Below, in pieces: positions 42,606 through 52,309 of a DNA stretch of 59,514 nt. The notes under the pieces were generated by a model. That model searched no databases. It saw only the letters and a list, made by a program, of their open reading frames with translations, and was not told the origin of the DNA. Each line of letters begins with the position of its first letter. Position 1 is the stretch's first letter. Source of the stretch: Anaerotignum sp. (GTDB taxonomy: Bacteria > Bacillota > Clostridia > Lachnospirales > Anaerotignaceae); contig NZ_DAOUQB010000018.1 in the NCBI RefSeq assembly GCF_030625865.1, forward strand, positions 1 to 59,514, given 5' to 3'. Made by a program: the position numbers and the translations under genes.

Positions 42606-43574
42606 TTAAATCAATGAACGGATAGCACCTAAAATATCTTTTGCATTGGGGATACAAACCTGCTCCAATACCGGTGCAAAGGGAATCGGTGAATCCAAAG
42701 CGCCAATACGAACCACAGGGGCATCCAAGAAATCAAACATTTCTTCTGCAATAATCGCAGAAATTTCTCCGCCAAAACCGCCGCGTCTGGTTTCTTCCGT
42801 CACAATCACAGCTTTATGTGTCTTTTTCAAAGACTGGGCAAGTAATTCTTTATCAAAAGGATATAAGGAACGAGGATCCAATATCTCAACAGAAATACCG
42901 TCAGCTTCCAGTTGTTTTGCCGCTGCCAAGGCTTCATGTACCATTTTGCCTGTGGCAATCACGGTTACGTCATCCCCGGCATGTTTGATATCGCCCTTGC
43001 CAAGGGGAATGGGTTCAAAGCTTTCCACATCACCCTTCATGGTATACATTGCTTTATGTTCGATAAACATAACGGGGTTATCATCGTCAATTGACGCTAG
43101 CATTAAGCCTAAGGCATCCTGAGGTGTAGAAGGATAAACCACCTTCAAGCCGGGTACATGGGTCACCCACGCTTCTAAAGATTGGGAATGCTGTGCCGCT
43201 GCGCTAACACCTGCACCATTTGGTAAACGCACTACCATAGGCATGGAAATTTTACCGCCAAACATATAACGCATCTTAGCTGCTTGGTTTACAAGCTGAT
43301 CCATACCAACGGTCAAGAAATCGCAAAACATTAATTCCGCAATAGGACGTAAACCCGTCGCCGCCGAACCCACCGCAGTACCAATAATTGCACCTTCGGA
43401 AATGGGAGTATCACGTACACGCTTTTCGCCGAATTCGTTAAACATTCCTGCGGAAACACCGAAACACCCACCAAATGCACCAACATCTTCGCCAAACAAC
43501 AATACATTGGGATTTTCACGCATCCGGATGCTCATGCCTTCTCGGATTGCCTCTGCATAACTCATCTTTTTCAT
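42606..43574 (-). CDS. acoB: Acetoin dehydrogenase E1 beta subunit
   Basis: A 322-residue transketolase-like beta subunit (LLFGEDVGAFGGCFGVSAGM; RVRDTPISEGAIIGTAVGSA; VTEETRRGGFGGEI). Together with AcoA it cleaves acetoin with thiamine diphosphate, releasing acetaldehyde and passing acetyl to lipoamide. Its ATG overlaps the acoA stop as ATGA. Gene order with acoX and an AcoR-type regulator distinguishes it from pyruvate or branched-chain dehydrogenase E1. Confidence 0.93.
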   Translation of the reverse strand: MKKMSYAEAIREGMSIRMRENPNVLLFGEDVGAFGGCFGVSAGMFNEFGEKRVRDTPISEGAIIGTAVGSAATGLRPIAELMFCDFLTVGMDQLVNQAAKMRYMFGGKISMPMVVRLPNGAGVSAAAQHSQSLEAWVTHVPGLKVVYPSTPQDALGLMLASIDDDNPVMFIEHKAMYTMKGDVESFEPIPLGKGDIKHAGDDVTVIATGKMVHEALAAAKQLEADGISVEILDPRSLYPFDKELLAQSLKKTHKAVIVTEETRRGGFGGEISAIIAEEMFDFLDAPVVRIGALDSPIPFAPVLEQVCIPNAKDILGAIRSLI

Positions 43575-44557
43575 CTTACCCGCGCCTCCTCTACAATATC
43601 GGAATAGATGTCCTGTACAACGGATGCAACGTCAGGATCAGGACTTTCTTCTGCGAATTGAATTGCTTCTTTAATTTCATTCTTTACTTGATCAACGCAA
43701 GCTGTAAGTTCTTTTTCGCTTAAAATACCATTTTCTTTCAAGAATGCCTCAAATCTGGGAATTGGATCTTTTTTCAACCATGCTGCCTGCTCTTCTTTGG
43801 GCTTATAATTTCCGGGATCCCCTTCAAAGTGCCCTCTCCAACGGTAGGTTTTGCACTCAACCAAAGTAGGTCCTTGCCCTTTTCTCGCCCTTGCCACTGC
43901 CTCAGATGCCGCTTCATAAACAGCCAAAACATCATTTCCATCTACAGCAATCCCAGGAATTCCATATGCCGCACCACGGTCAGCCACATCTTTGATTGCT
44001 TGGTGACGGGATTGACTCATGGAAATACCGTAATTGTTGTTTTCACATACAAACACAATAGGAAGTTTCCAGACTGATGCTAAATTTATTGATTCATGGA
44101 AGGTACCTTGGTTTGTTGAAGCATCTCCGAAAAAACAAATACAAACCTGATCCGTCTCACGATATTGTGCAGATAAACCAGCACCAACCGCAATATTATG
44201 ACCGGCGCCTACGATACCGTTTGCACCCAAAATGCCTTTATCACGATCCGCAATATGCATGGAACCGCCTTTTCCTTTGCAGTAGCCTGTTGCTTTGCCG
44301 TACAGCTCTGCCATCATAAATTTCAGATCGCCGCCTTTTGCCACAATATGTCCGTGTCCTCTATGGGTACTGGTGATGTAATCCTCATCGCTAAGGCAAG
44401 CACAAACCCCTGTAGCAACCGCCTCTTCCCCTAAATATAGATGTACAAAGCCCGGAATCCTTCCATCTGCAAACAAGGTTTGTGCCTTGCTCTCAAATTC
44501 ACGGATGCGCAACATCCGCAGATACATATCCTTCATGACTTCCTTAGGTACTTTCAT
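43571..44557 (-). CDS. acoA: Acetoin dehydrogenase E1 alpha subunit
   Basis: A 328-residue TPP-binding alpha subunit. The TPP-Mg motif runs from GDASTNQGTFHESINLA to NNYGIS. GRIPGFVHLYLGEEAVATG and STHRGHGHIVAKG supply the substrate-site region. AGGAGG precedes the ATG. It follows the Lin0512 gene by 36 bases, so transcription starts at the sigma-54 promoter upstream of that gene. Confidence 0.94.
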   Translation of the reverse strand: MKVPKEVMKDMYLRMLRIREFESKAQTLFADGRIPGFVHLYLGEEAVATGVCACLSDEDYITSTHRGHGHIVAKGGDLKFMMAELYGKATGYCKGKGGSMHIADRDKGILGANGIVGAGHNIAVGAGLSAQYRETDQVCICFFGDASTNQGTFHESINLASVWKLPIVFVCENNNYGISMSQSRHQAIKDVADRGAAYGIPGIAVDGNDVLAVYEAASEAVARARKGQGPTLVECKTYRWRGHFEGDPGNYKPKEEQAAWLKKDPIPRFEAFLKENGILSEKELTACVDQVKNEIKEAIQFAEESPDPDVASVVQDIYSDIVEEARVR

Positions 44558-44593
44558 TTCATAACCTCCTTTAAAATATTGTTCAAGAACGCC

Positions 44594-44956
44594 TTATGGC
44601 TCCAGAATCCAAACCTCCACCGCCGCAATGGCAGCCTCGATACTTTCATCTTTATCGCCAAACCTTGGTATATAAAGTCCCGGTACCTGCAATCCTCCTT
44701 TTACCGCCTTAACCTCAACTTCTCCAATCGGTAAACATTTTACAATTTCCTCAGAATCTGCTTTTTCCGGACTTGACATAGCCACAGTGACTTTAATTTT
44801 TACCGACTTGTCCAAGTCTTCCAACCCCAAAACCTCTGTCAAGCCACACAGACAACTTCGAGAAACTGCATCCCGTACTGCTTTCACTGCTGCCTTTCCT
44901 GCATCCTGACCATGGAAATCCGTGCCGATTCCAAATTCAATAATATAACGCCCCAT
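44594..44956 (-). CDS. Lin0512-family protein, first gene of the acetoin operon
   Basis: A 120-residue protein matching the Lin0512 family (MGRYIIEFGIGTDFHGQDAG; KAVRDAVSRSCLCGL; PGLYIPRFGDKDESIEAAI). The small conserved fold has no known reaction. It is the first gene after the sigma-54 promoter and is co-transcribed with acoA-acoB-acoX-acoC-acoL, which points to a part in acetoin or diacetyl metabolism (inference). AGGTGAGG precedes the start. Confidence 0.8.
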   Translation of the reverse strand: MGRYIIEFGIGTDFHGQDAGKAAVKAVRDAVSRSCLCGLTEVLGLEDLDKSVKIKVTVAMSSPEKADSEEIVKCLPIGEVEVKAVKGGLQVPGLYIPRFGDKDESIEAAIAAVEVWILEP

Positions 44957-44994
44957 ACCTCACCTCCATTCACATATTTCTATCTTATTAATAA

Positions 44995-45009
44995 GCAATC
45001 TTTGTGCCA
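44995..45009 (-). promoter_or_regulatory. Sigma-54 promoter of the acetoin operon
   Basis: On the reverse strand TGGCAC-AAAGA-TTGC (45009 to 44995) matches the -24/-12 consensus TGGCAC-N5-TTGC exactly. It lies 39 bases upstream of the first operon gene. The divergent-upstream dyad TTTGTG (45031-45036) with CACAAA (45049-45054) is a possible AcoR site, though it lies closer than usual. Confidence 0.88.
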
Positions 45010-45106
45010 TAACGGGTAGATGAAATTCTTTTTGTGAATTTCGACAAACACAAATGTTTTTTGAGAGATTACATCAAGTGATTTTTATACATTTTTAATA
45101 AAATAC

Positions 45107-45161
45107 AAAAAACCGTAAGATTTGGGAGGTAAATTTCCCTCACAAATATCTCACGGTTTTT
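45107..45161. terminator. Terminator between acoR and the acetoin operon promoter
   Basis: AAAAACCGT.AGAT.TTGGGAGG and CCCTCACAAATATCTCACGG pair to form a long stem with A and T runs at both ends. It follows the acoR stop at 45197 by about 35 bases. Confidence 0.8.
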
Positions 45162-45196
45162 GATAATTTCTCAAGACTATTTGAGAAATTTGAGAA

Positions 45197-47125
45197 TTAT
45201 AATTTTATTTTCTTCGGCTGTATTCCATATTTTTTACAAATACGGTAAAACGTTGCCCGACTTACTTGCAGAATTTTTGCAGCCTGTTCAGCATTTCCTT
45301 TTGTGCTTAAAAGTGCTTCTACTACCTTGTTATACATTGAATCTCTTTGAGAAAAGCTATCCTGCTGTAATTTTGTATTGCCCGTTACATAGCAAAAATC
45401 CTCTGGTGTCAACATATCTTCACTACAAGCATAAAATGTTCTTTCTATGCTGTTTTGCAATTCACGCACATTCCCCGGCCAATTATACTGCATCAACGCA
45501 TCTAAATACCCCTTAGACATATTTTTTTGTTGCTTGGGATATCTTTTATTGAAACGATCCAAAAATATCTCTGCGCATCCGATGATATCCAGCGGCCGTT
45601 CCCGTAAAGGCGGTATATCCAATTTTAGGACATTTAATCTATAAAATAAGTCTTGGCGAAAACGTCCCTGCTCTGATTCCATACGCAAACTACGATTTGT
45701 AGCAGCAATCACCCGTACATCAAGCTTTCTTTCTTGTGTTCCGCCCAAACGGCGAATACGAAGGGATTCCACCGCTCGCAGTAGCTTGGCTTGAAATTCC
45801 AAGGGCATTTCCCCAATTTCATCCAAAAACAACGTTCCCGAATTTGCCAATTCAAATTTCCCGGGATTTCCTTCCTTTAGCGCACCCGTAAAGGCACCTT
45901 TTTCGTAACCAAATAATTCACTCTCAATAAGATCTCTAGGCAAAGATGCACAATTTACAGCTACAAAAGGCCCCTTGGCACGGCTGCTTTCGTTATGTAT
46001 TGCTTGGGCAAATAATTCTTTACCCGTTCCACTTTCACCTTCAATCAAAACTACGCCATCATAACAAGCAAATTTTTGCGCCAGCTGTATTGTTTTTTTC
46101 ATCAGAGGATCTTGAGCATAAATATGTTCAAAGGTATAATTGGCTCGATTTCCTGAAACCTTATTTACAGAATCAATTAAGTATTCTTGCCGCTTTAACG
46201 TTACGGTAAAGGTTCTGGAATCACCATCCAACGTGGGCAACATAGTTGCACTGCAATCGTAAACATGCCTTCCTACTAAAAGACGTGTATCATTTGTAAT
46301 GTATTGCCTTTCCTGCTCCCAATGCTCCAATTGTGTCCAATCCACATCCGGCATATATTCCCGAAAATCTAAATCTTCCAAAAGGGACATGGTTAGACCA
46401 AAATTTTTTTCCGCTGCCTGATTAATCCAAATAGGAGAAAATGCATCATTTAACACCACAATTCCGTTTTCGCTGCTATCCAGCGTTTTTCTCATTAATC
46501 TTGCGCTATGCTGTTTCTTTATCATAGTTTCGATACTAAATGCAGCGGCTACCACAAGCCCTAAAGTATGAGTATGGGGCGAGGCACTATGGGAATCCCC
46601 TGACAAATCTAAGCAACCGATGATTTCACCATTAACACCATGTATTGGTGCGGCAGAGCAAGTCCATTTATGATGGGGCAAACCATAATGTTCCGGTCCT
46701 ATCATTTGGATGGATGTATCATAATCTAAGGCGATTCCGATGGCATTGGTACCCACTTCTAAGTCGCTCCAAAGGGAGCCCTTGACGAACTCAAGCTCCT
46801 TTGACATTTGCTGCACCGCCAAATCCCCAATGGTTTCTAAAACGTAACCCACGCTGTCTGTCAAGACCAATAAAAAATGTGATTGTTTCACAATTTCATA
46901 AACACTTTGCATAACCGGTAAGGCTATTTCCAATAGTTCTTTATTCCCTGCTCGAATGCTTTGAAATACCTTTTCATCCGCACGACGTCCTCTGCCTTTC
47001 ATGGGGTCTAACCCATTTCGCTGACATTTTAACCATGACTTTTCTATGATTGGATTCATTCTTACATCTGTCTCACCTGTTTTGACAAAATGTTCCCATA
47101 TTCCCTGTAAAATCTCAAGTTCCAT
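45197..47125 (-). CDS. acoR: AcoR-type sigma-54-dependent activator
   Basis: A 642-residue enhancer-binding protein that activates the acetoin operon with sigma-54. It has an N-terminal GAF sensor (about 50-200; [30 protein letters not shown]), a PAS-like region (about 215-310), and an AAA+ ATPase (about 335-560) with [21 protein letters not shown] (sigma-54 contact) and [13 protein letters not shown] Fis-type HTH closes the protein ([20 protein letters not shown]). ATG 47125 (MELEILQG) is chosen because GGGGCG precedes it; an ATG at 47149 lacks a site. Acetoin is the expected effector. Confidence 0.92.
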   Translation of the reverse strand: MELEILQGIWEHFVKTGETDVRMNPIIEKSWLKCQRNGLDPMKGRGRRADEKVFQSIRAGNKELLEIALPVMQSVYEIVKQSHFLLVLTDSVGYVLETIGDLAVQQMSKELEFVKGSLWSDLEVGTNAIGIALDYDTSIQMIGPEHYGLPHHKWTCSAAPIHGVNGEIIGCLDLSGDSHSASPHTHTLGLVVAAAFSIETMIKKQHSARLMRKTLDSSENGIVVLNDAFSPIWINQAAEKNFGLTMSLLEDLDFREYMPDVDWTQLEHWEQERQYITNDTRLLVGRHVYDCSATMLPTLDGDSRTFTVTLKRQEYLIDSVNKVSGNRANYTFEHIYAQDPLMKKTIQLAQKFACYDGVVLIEGESGTGKELFAQAIHNESSRAKGPFVAVNCASLPRDLIESELFGYEKGAFTGALKEGNPGKFELANSGTLFLDEIGEMPLEFQAKLLRAVESLRIRRLGGTQERKLDVRVIAATNRSLRMESEQGRFRQDLFYRLNVLKLDIPPLRERPLDIIGCAEIFLDRFNKRYPKQQKNMSKGYLDALMQYNWPGNVRELQNSIERTFYACSEDMLTPEDFCYVTGNTKLQQDSFSQRDSMYNKVVEALLSTKGNAEQAAKILQVSRATFYRICKKYGIQPKKIKL

Positions 47126-47149
47126 CTTATTCGCCCCTTTCTTATCCAT

Positions 47150-47447
47150 TATGTCTCAAAATTCTTATGCTTATTATATAGGAAGATTTCTTTTTCCACA
47201 ACTACTTTACCGCTGGCTATGCTGTATTCAACTGATAAAAACGACTTCGTAATTCTGTATAACGCAAATAGCAATTATAGTGAAAAACAATTATGCCAGG
47301 CTGCTTGTAAATGGGTTTGCTACCATTTTTCTGTGCAATTTTTATGGAATAACTCATCAGTAATGCTTTGGCCTTGGGAATAATTCTCAGTACTTCCAGA
47401 AAAAAAATTCATCTAAACATTAGGGTATCACTCTTTTTCTGAAAAAA
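47150..47447. other. Intergenic region upstream of acoR
   Basis: About 300 bases that must carry the acoR promoter (reverse strand). A TGGCAT at 47293-47298 recalls a -24 element, but the -12 GC is missing. No gene or RNA recognised. Confidence 0.4.
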
Positions 47448-47471
47448 GGAGCCCGTTTTTACACAGACTCC
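47448..47471 (-). terminator. Terminator of the peptide-resistance ABC operon
   Basis: GGAGTCTGTG and CGGGCTCC pair on the reverse strand (with G-U pairs), followed by TTTTTTC, about 40 bases past the permease stop at 47512. Confidence 0.65.
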
Positions 47472-47511
47472 CTAACTTGCTTATATTAAATATTAAGATA
47501 TCATAGTTTTC

Positions 47512-48246
47512 TTATCTGGCCACAACATCCCGTTTTTTCAACCATACGACGGCAAACATAATGCAGAAAATCAGATAGAAAATACCGTTCATAACAAACT
47601 GTTCCGTACTGCACTGCATGGGGCCTCCGGGATGATTGGCGCGCATGCCTAGGCAAAGAAGAGAATACGGAAACCATACTCCGTACCCTTTCACCAACGC
47701 CGCAAGTCCCACGACGCCTCCGATCAGTGCTATCCCCACAGGTATGGCAAAACTGCGGATGACAAACGAGATGCAAAGTTGCAAGGCACAGATGACGATT
47801 CCACCGACAGCGCCATACAAAAGCCATTCCGGAAGCTCTGGCGGAATAGGAGCAGCCAGACCGGAAAGCATTCCGGAAACTACAAACAACACACCAATCC
47901 AGATCTGGGTCAGAAGCACCATAACTGAAGCCGTTATAAGTTTTGAAAGATAAATATACGCGACTGGAACGGGGGCGGTCATAACCGAGTTCCAGTTATG
48001 ATTGATATGCTCCAGACGACACAAATAGGAGCAATAAACGCCGATAATGGCGGGAAGAAAGAAATAGCAGGTGAAGAGGGTATGCTGTGTCCACAGGCTG
48101 TACCACTGATCCTGTAGGATGTCAATGTTTTGCAGATAATTAAAAGTCCCCATAATTGCTGGCAAAACAGGAAGTATAATAAACGCAAGCCAGACCGGAC
48201 TGTGCCGCAGTTTCATCCTCTCTGCCCAAAGAGTTCTAAAAAGCAT
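47512..48246 (-). CDS. Lantibiotic-immunity-type ABC permease (MutG/CprC-like)
   Basis: A 244-residue permease with six predicted TM segments (LFRTLWAERMKLRHSPVWLA; FTCYFFLPAIIGVYCSYLCR; GIALIGGVVGLAALVKG). The layout matches the second permease of lantibiotic self-protection transporters and of CprABC, which gives Clostridioides difficile resistance to cationic peptides. It starts 3 bases after the first permease stop. The DNA here is richer in G+C than the neighbouring operons. Confidence 0.82.
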   Translation of the reverse strand: MLFRTLWAERMKLRHSPVWLAFIILPVLPAIMGTFNYLQNIDILQDQWYSLWTQHTLFTCYFFLPAIIGVYCSYLCRLEHINHNWNSVMTAPVPVAYIYLSKLITASVMVLLTQIWIGVLFVVSGMLSGLAAPIPPELPEWLLYGAVGGIVICALQLCISFVIRSFAIPVGIALIGGVVGLAALVKGYGVWFPYSLLCLGMRANHPGGPMQCSTEQFVMNGIFYLIFCIMFAVVWLKKRDVVAR

Positions 48247-48249
48247 CTT

Positions 48250-49002
48250 TCACATCTCCTTTCGAACGAACAGTGCACGACCAATGATATAGATTACACA
48301 GAACATAACAGCCAGGCTGATAAACCCTGCCCAGTCAACCGGCGTATAATAAAAATCCGTGATGCGTGTCACCCTGTCCCAATCCATACCCACAAACATC
48401 AGCACGCCGTAGTACCCCCAAAGAAAAAGCCTTTCAAGGTTTTGAGGAAAAAACATAATAAAAAGACCAGCAAGTCCACCTATCAGCCCCACAGTAAGCG
48501 GCACCATCTGATTGACAAATAAAAGCGACAGTACCTGCTGCAGCAACAAAATGGTCAAGTTTACAGCCGTGGTGAAAAGGAGGTAATAAAACAACTTATC
48601 AAATGGCGGGGTTCCCATAAATCCAACAGCATACGCCACTGCAACAATAACAACGAGCTGCAAAAGAACGGCGGCGAGCATGTACAAAGCGCCACATAGA
48701 AATTTTGCAGTGAACAGGCGCCCTGCGGGCATTACGGTGTTCAAAAGCTTTAACGTCTGTCCCTTATGTTCATTATCGCAAAGCCGCGACGCCACCACAG
48801 CCGCGATGACCGGCATCATAATGGAGTTCAGCAGCGGGAACTGGTAAAGAAAGAACATCCATCCCTGAGAAAGTTCGTGCGCATCCATTCTCCCAACTCC
48901 TCGAATTGACCAGAGTATCTGCACCAAAATCATGGCGGCGACAATCATCCAAACGCTTCTGCGGTGGATTTTGTGAAATTCCAGGGCAATCGCTTTTCTC
49001 AT
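48250..49002 (-). CDS. Lantibiotic-immunity-type ABC permease (MutE/CprB-like)
   Basis: A 250-residue permease with six TM segments (LEFHKIHRRSVWMIVAAMIL; LNSIMMPVIAAVVASRLCDN; HKGQTLKLLNTVMPAGRLF). The HKGQTxKxLxTxP motif is typical of MutE/EpiE-type permeases. Its start codon overlaps the ATPase stop (ATGA). It forms the membrane channel with the next permease, and the ATPase powers it. The substrate is probably a cationic antimicrobial peptide (inference from family). Confidence 0.83.
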   Translation of the reverse strand: MRKAIALEFHKIHRRSVWMIVAAMILVQILWSIRGVGRMDAHELSQGWMFFLYQFPLLNSIMMPVIAAVVASRLCDNEHKGQTLKLLNTVMPAGRLFTAKFLCGALYMLAAVLLQLVVIVAVAYAVGFMGTPPFDKLFYYLLFTTAVNLTILLLQQVLSLLFVNQMVPLTVGLIGGLAGLFIMFFPQNLERLFLWGYYGVLMFVGMDWDRVTRITDFYYTPVDWAGFISLAVMFCVIYIIGRALFVRKEM

Positions 49003-49913
49003 AAACTCACCGCCGTTCCTGTCAGCTCAAGGAAAATATCTTCCAGGCTCTTCCGGCGTTCTTCGATGCGCACAACATTGATATGTCTATCAAACAGAAG
49101 GGAAATATACCCTGCCAGCTCGTTGTCGCCAAGCTTGGACAATAAAAGGTATCCATCCTGTGTCTGATAGGAAACGCCCTGTTCTTCGAGTATTTTTGCC
49201 GCTGCCTCGTTATTGAGCGTGCGGACAGCGATGCCAGGCCTACTCTTTTCATGAAGTGTTGATAAACTGTCTTGAAAAACAAGTTCGCCGCCGCTGATAA
49301 TTCCGACATTTGTTGCCATCTGGTCAATTTCGCTGAGTAGATGGCTCGAGACCATCACTGTCATTCCATACTGCTGTGGCAAAGAACAAATCAGTTCACG
49401 CATCTCCTGGATACCGGCAGGATCAAGACCATTTGTCGGTTCGTCAAGGATTAAAAGCTTTGGGTTGCCCAGCAGCGCACAGGCAAGCCCAAGGCGTTGC
49501 TTCATACCCATTGAGTATTGCCCAACCTTTTTCTCCTTCTGATTTTCAAGACGTACGATTTGCAGTACCCGGTCTATGTCCTTGGGTGGAACGCCCTTTA
49601 GCGTGCTAATAATCCTCAAATTTTCTGCACCGGTCAGGTGCCCGTAATAACTGGGTGATTCTATAAGCGATCCGACATCTTTCAGGATAGAAAGTCGGTT
49701 TCGGCTATTCATCTCTTTGCCGAATACAGCAATGTTTCCGGCTGTGGGCCTTGCAAGTCCCAGTATCATTTTCATTGTGGTAGACTTGCCCGCACCATTT
49801 GGTCCGAGGAAACCATAAACAACCCCCTCCTGCACCTTAAGATCCAGATCCTTCACCCGCAGAACCTTTCCGTACCGCTTGCAAAGACCGGTCGTTGTGA
49901 TAATATCAGACAT
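48999..49913 (-). CDS. Lantibiotic-immunity-type ABC ATPase (MutF/CprA-like)
   Basis: A 304-residue ATP-binding subunit with Walker A GPNGAGKSTTMKMIL, signature YSMGMKQRLGLACALL and Walker B LLILDEPTNGLDPAG. The C-terminal extension of about 80 residues is usual for BcrA/MutF proteins. An AAGGAGGACAT site precedes the ATG. It is the first gene of the exporter operon, divergent from a two-component system. This arrangement matches CprABC beside CprRK. Confidence 0.9.
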   Translation of the reverse strand: MSDIITTTGLCKRYGKVLRVKDLDLKVQEGVVYGFLGPNGAGKSTTMKMILGLARPTAGNIAVFGKEMNSRNRLSILKDVGSLIESPSYYGHLTGAENLRIISTLKGVPPKDIDRVLQIVRLENQKEKKVGQYSMGMKQRLGLACALLGNPKLLILDEPTNGLDPAGIQEMRELICSLPQQYGMTVMVSSHLLSEIDQMATNVGIISGGELVFQDSLSTLHEKSRPGIAVRTLNNEAAAKILEEQGVSYQTQDGYLLLSKLGDNELAGYISLLFDRHINVVRIEERRKSLEDIFLELTGTAVSL

Positions 49914-49957
49914 TTCGATGTCCTCCTTTTTTTAAACTGGAAACATCATAGCAAGGC

Positions 49958-50042
49958 TACCTTACATAAGTCTGTACCTAAGCTTACATTTACCTTAATC
50001 TTAAGAAAAATCACCCATTTTGCCCCATATCTACGTTATAAT
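49958..50042. promoter_or_regulatory. TACCTTA repeats and promoter between the exporter and its two-component system
   Basis: TACCTTA (49958-49964), TACCTAA (49975-49981) and TACCTTA (49991-49997) are spaced 16-17 bases apart. CTTACAT occurs twice (49961 and 49983). Such tandem half-sites are typical of OmpR-type response regulators. TATAAT (50037-50042) is a plausible -10 for the regulator gene. Confidence 0.6.
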
Positions 50043-50052
50043 GACTGTGGTG

Positions 50053-50778
50053 ATGAAAATGAAGGATATTTTTGACTGTAAGCTGCTGATGGTGGATGAC
50101 GAACCAGAGCTGCGTAAGATGGTGAATGAAATACTACGGCGGGAAGGCTTTGTGAAAATCATTTCCGCCTCCAATTGCAATGAAGCGCGTCAGATCTTTA
50201 TTCACGAGAAGCCGGACGGTGTGATCCTGGATGTTTCTCTACCGGACGGGGACGGCTTTTCACTGTTGAGTGAAATTCGGACGACGTCAGCTGTACCGGT
50301 ACTGTTTCTTTCCGCGCGCGATGAGGATGAAAACCGTTTGCTCGGTCTGGGACTTGGCGCGGACGATTATATTACGAAGCCGTTTTTGCCCCGTGAACTG
50401 ACACTGCGACTCCGCGCAGTGTTGAGCCGTGCCTATTTCCCTGTTATTCTCAAACGAACGGAAAAACCGATTTTCCGCCTGGGCAAAACGAAAATAGACT
50501 TAAACAGCGGCGCGGTTATAACAAAAAACGACCAACTTATGCTCACCGCAAAGGAATTCGCGTTGCTTGAAAAGCTATATGAAAACAGGGGAAATATCGT
50601 TACCGGCGACAGCTTATGCCGTGCAGCGTGGAGTGACAACCTTTATGGCTATGAAAATACGCTGATGGTTCATATCCGCCGTCTGCGCGAGAAGATTGAA
50701 CCGGAACCCTCTACCCCACGTTACCTTCTTACCGTGCGAGGACTTGGTTACAAGCTGACGGGGGTAGAAGACAGATGA
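50053..50778 (+). CDS. OmpR-family response regulator (CprR-like)
   Basis: A receiver domain (residues 1-120: LLMVDDEPELRKM acidic pocket, VILDVSLPDGDGF with the phospho-acceptor Asp, FLSAR, YITKPF with Lys) is joined to a winged-helix DNA-binding domain (about 130-240: LTAKEFALLEKLYENRG, VHIRRLREKIE). The start is uncertain: ATG 50053 or 50059 lies just after a TATAAT box, while an in-frame TTG at 50020 precedes that box and is unlikely. It should control the divergent ABC exporter in response to peptide antibiotics. Confidence 0.87.
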   Translation: MKMKDIFDCKLLMVDDEPELRKMVNEILRREGFVKIISASNCNEARQIFIHEKPDGVILDVSLPDGDGFSLLSEIRTTSAVPVLFLSARDEDENRLLGLGLGADDYITKPFLPRELTLRLRAVLSRAYFPVILKRTEKPIFRLGKTKIDLNSGAVITKNDQLMLTAKEFALLEKLYENRGNIVTGDSLCRAAWSDNLYGYENTLMVHIRRLREKIEPEPSTPRYLLTVRGLGYKLTGVEDR

Positions 50779-52133
50779 AAAACTTGATGAAGATCCTTAC
50801 TCGCTATGTACTTTCGGCTGCCGGAGTTGCGCTTATCCTACTTGTTGTCAACTTTGCTGCATTAATTACGTGGACAACCCAGTCGGGTAAAACGGTGCGA
50901 AAAAATTATGACATTGCGCAAATTGCAGACAGCCTTCTCCGGTCGGACGGCGGTTACACCCTTCCCGAAACCGCCAGAAACAAGATTGAAACAAACCGTC
51001 AGTGGGCCATGCTGATTGATAACAACAGCGGCACGGTCATCTGGAGTTTGAATCAGCCATCAGAAGTGCCGCAAAGTTACACCGTTTCGGATGTAGCTGG
51101 CTTTACACGCTGGTACTTAAACGGCTATCCGGTCACTGTTTGGAAGCACCCGGACGGACTTTTCGTGCTGGGTAACGAAAAAGACAGTGTTTGGAAATAC
51201 TGTGTTACAGAGCCAATGGCAATCATGGACAATGCCGGAGTATGGATAATAATTATTCTGATTCTGAACAGCCTTGTAGCCGTACTGCTTGCGCTGCTTT
51301 TCGGTCTGCGCCTGTTTCGTTCCCTGAAGCCGCTTGCAAAGGGCATTGAGGACATGGCAGAAAAACGGCCCGTGGAGCTTTCCACCTGTGGTCTTCTCGG
51401 TGATCTTGCCGCCGGGATCAACGATACTTCTGCACAATTAAAAAGACAAGAGGCCGCTCTCAGCAAAAGGGACAACGCTCGCACGACGTGGATTGCTGGA
51501 ATTTCCCATGATATCCGCACACCGCTATCTATTGTGATGGGTTATTCGAACCAACTTGAGGAAGATGCCGAACTACCGCAGTCAAAACGAGAGCAGGCAG
51601 GAATCATCCGCAGACAGAGCGAACGGATTAAAACTTTGGTAAGCGATTTGAGCCTTGCATCGAAGCTAGAATATGATATGCAGCCAATCCGAAGGAGTGA
51701 AATTGCTTTGGCCGCACTTTTGCGGCAAACTGCTGTCGATTTTTTAAATAGCGGACTTTCCGACAGCTATGATCTTGACGTAATAATCAAAGAAGATGCT
51801 CAAAATGCAATGATCAGTGGTGATGAAGAACTTTTGAGACGTGCAGTCTCAAATTTGATCGCCAACTGTATTCAGCACAACCCAAACGGCTGTGCTATAA
51901 AAGTCACTCTGGAAAAGACGCTGGGCAATTGCTCCCTTACAGTTTCGGATAACGGAGTCGGGTTCAAGCAGGAAATGCTTGACGATCTCAATCATCCCAA
52001 AAACTCTGCTCGGTTGGAAAACCATGGTCTTGGACTTACCATTGTCCGGCAGATTATCAAGGCACACGGAGGAATCACGAAGTTTTATAATCTTGCCGAA
52101 GGCGGATGCACAGTTGTACTCAGCCTCCCGTAA
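50775..52133 (+). CDS. Sensor histidine kinase (CprK-like)
   Basis: A 452-residue membrane kinase: TM1 at about 10-31, an extracytoplasmic loop of about 125 residues, TM2 at about 157-180, HAMP, HisKA with WIAGISHDIRTPLSIVMGYS (phospho-His in SHDIRTP), and an ATPase domain with NLIANCIQHNP, DNGVGF and HGLGLTIV. The start overlaps the regulator stop (ATGA). The extracytoplasmic loop is longer than in BceS-type sensors, which suits direct peptide sensing as in CprK (inference). Confidence 0.92.
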   Translation: MKNLMKILTRYVLSAAGVALILLVVNFAALITWTTQSGKTVRKNYDIAQIADSLLRSDGGYTLPETARNKIETNRQWAMLIDNNSGTVIWSLNQPSEVPQSYTVSDVAGFTRWYLNGYPVTVWKHPDGLFVLGNEKDSVWKYCVTEPMAIMDNAGVWIIIILILNSLVAVLLALLFGLRLFRSLKPLAKGIEDMAEKRPVELSTCGLLGDLAAGINDTSAQLKRQEAALSKRDNARTTWIAGISHDIRTPLSIVMGYSNQLEEDAELPQSKREQAGIIRRQSERIKTLVSDLSLASKLEYDMQPIRRSEIALAALLRQTAVDFLNSGLSDSYDLDVIIKEDAQNAMISGDEELLRRAVSNLIANCIQHNPNGCAIKVTLEKTLGNCSLTVSDNGVGFKQEMLDDLNHPKNSARLENHGLGLTIVRQIIKAHGGITKFYNLAEGGCTVVLSLP

Positions 52134-52309
52134 TCAATACTGGCATTTACTGATTACTATTCTTTTTCCGTTATATACCCAAGATGCCCCCAGAGTATCC
52201 TTACAAATAGGTTCTTATAAACAACGTTTTAAACGGAGCAAATTGATTTGCCCCATTTAGTACTTAATACACCTTAAATTATAGATAAAAACCAGAGTGG
52301 AGGTATATT

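Noticed and set aside
47282-47300. Sigma-54-like TGGCAT upstream of acoR
   Set aside because: The GC of the -12 element is missing, and acoR genes are usually transcribed by the main sigma factor.
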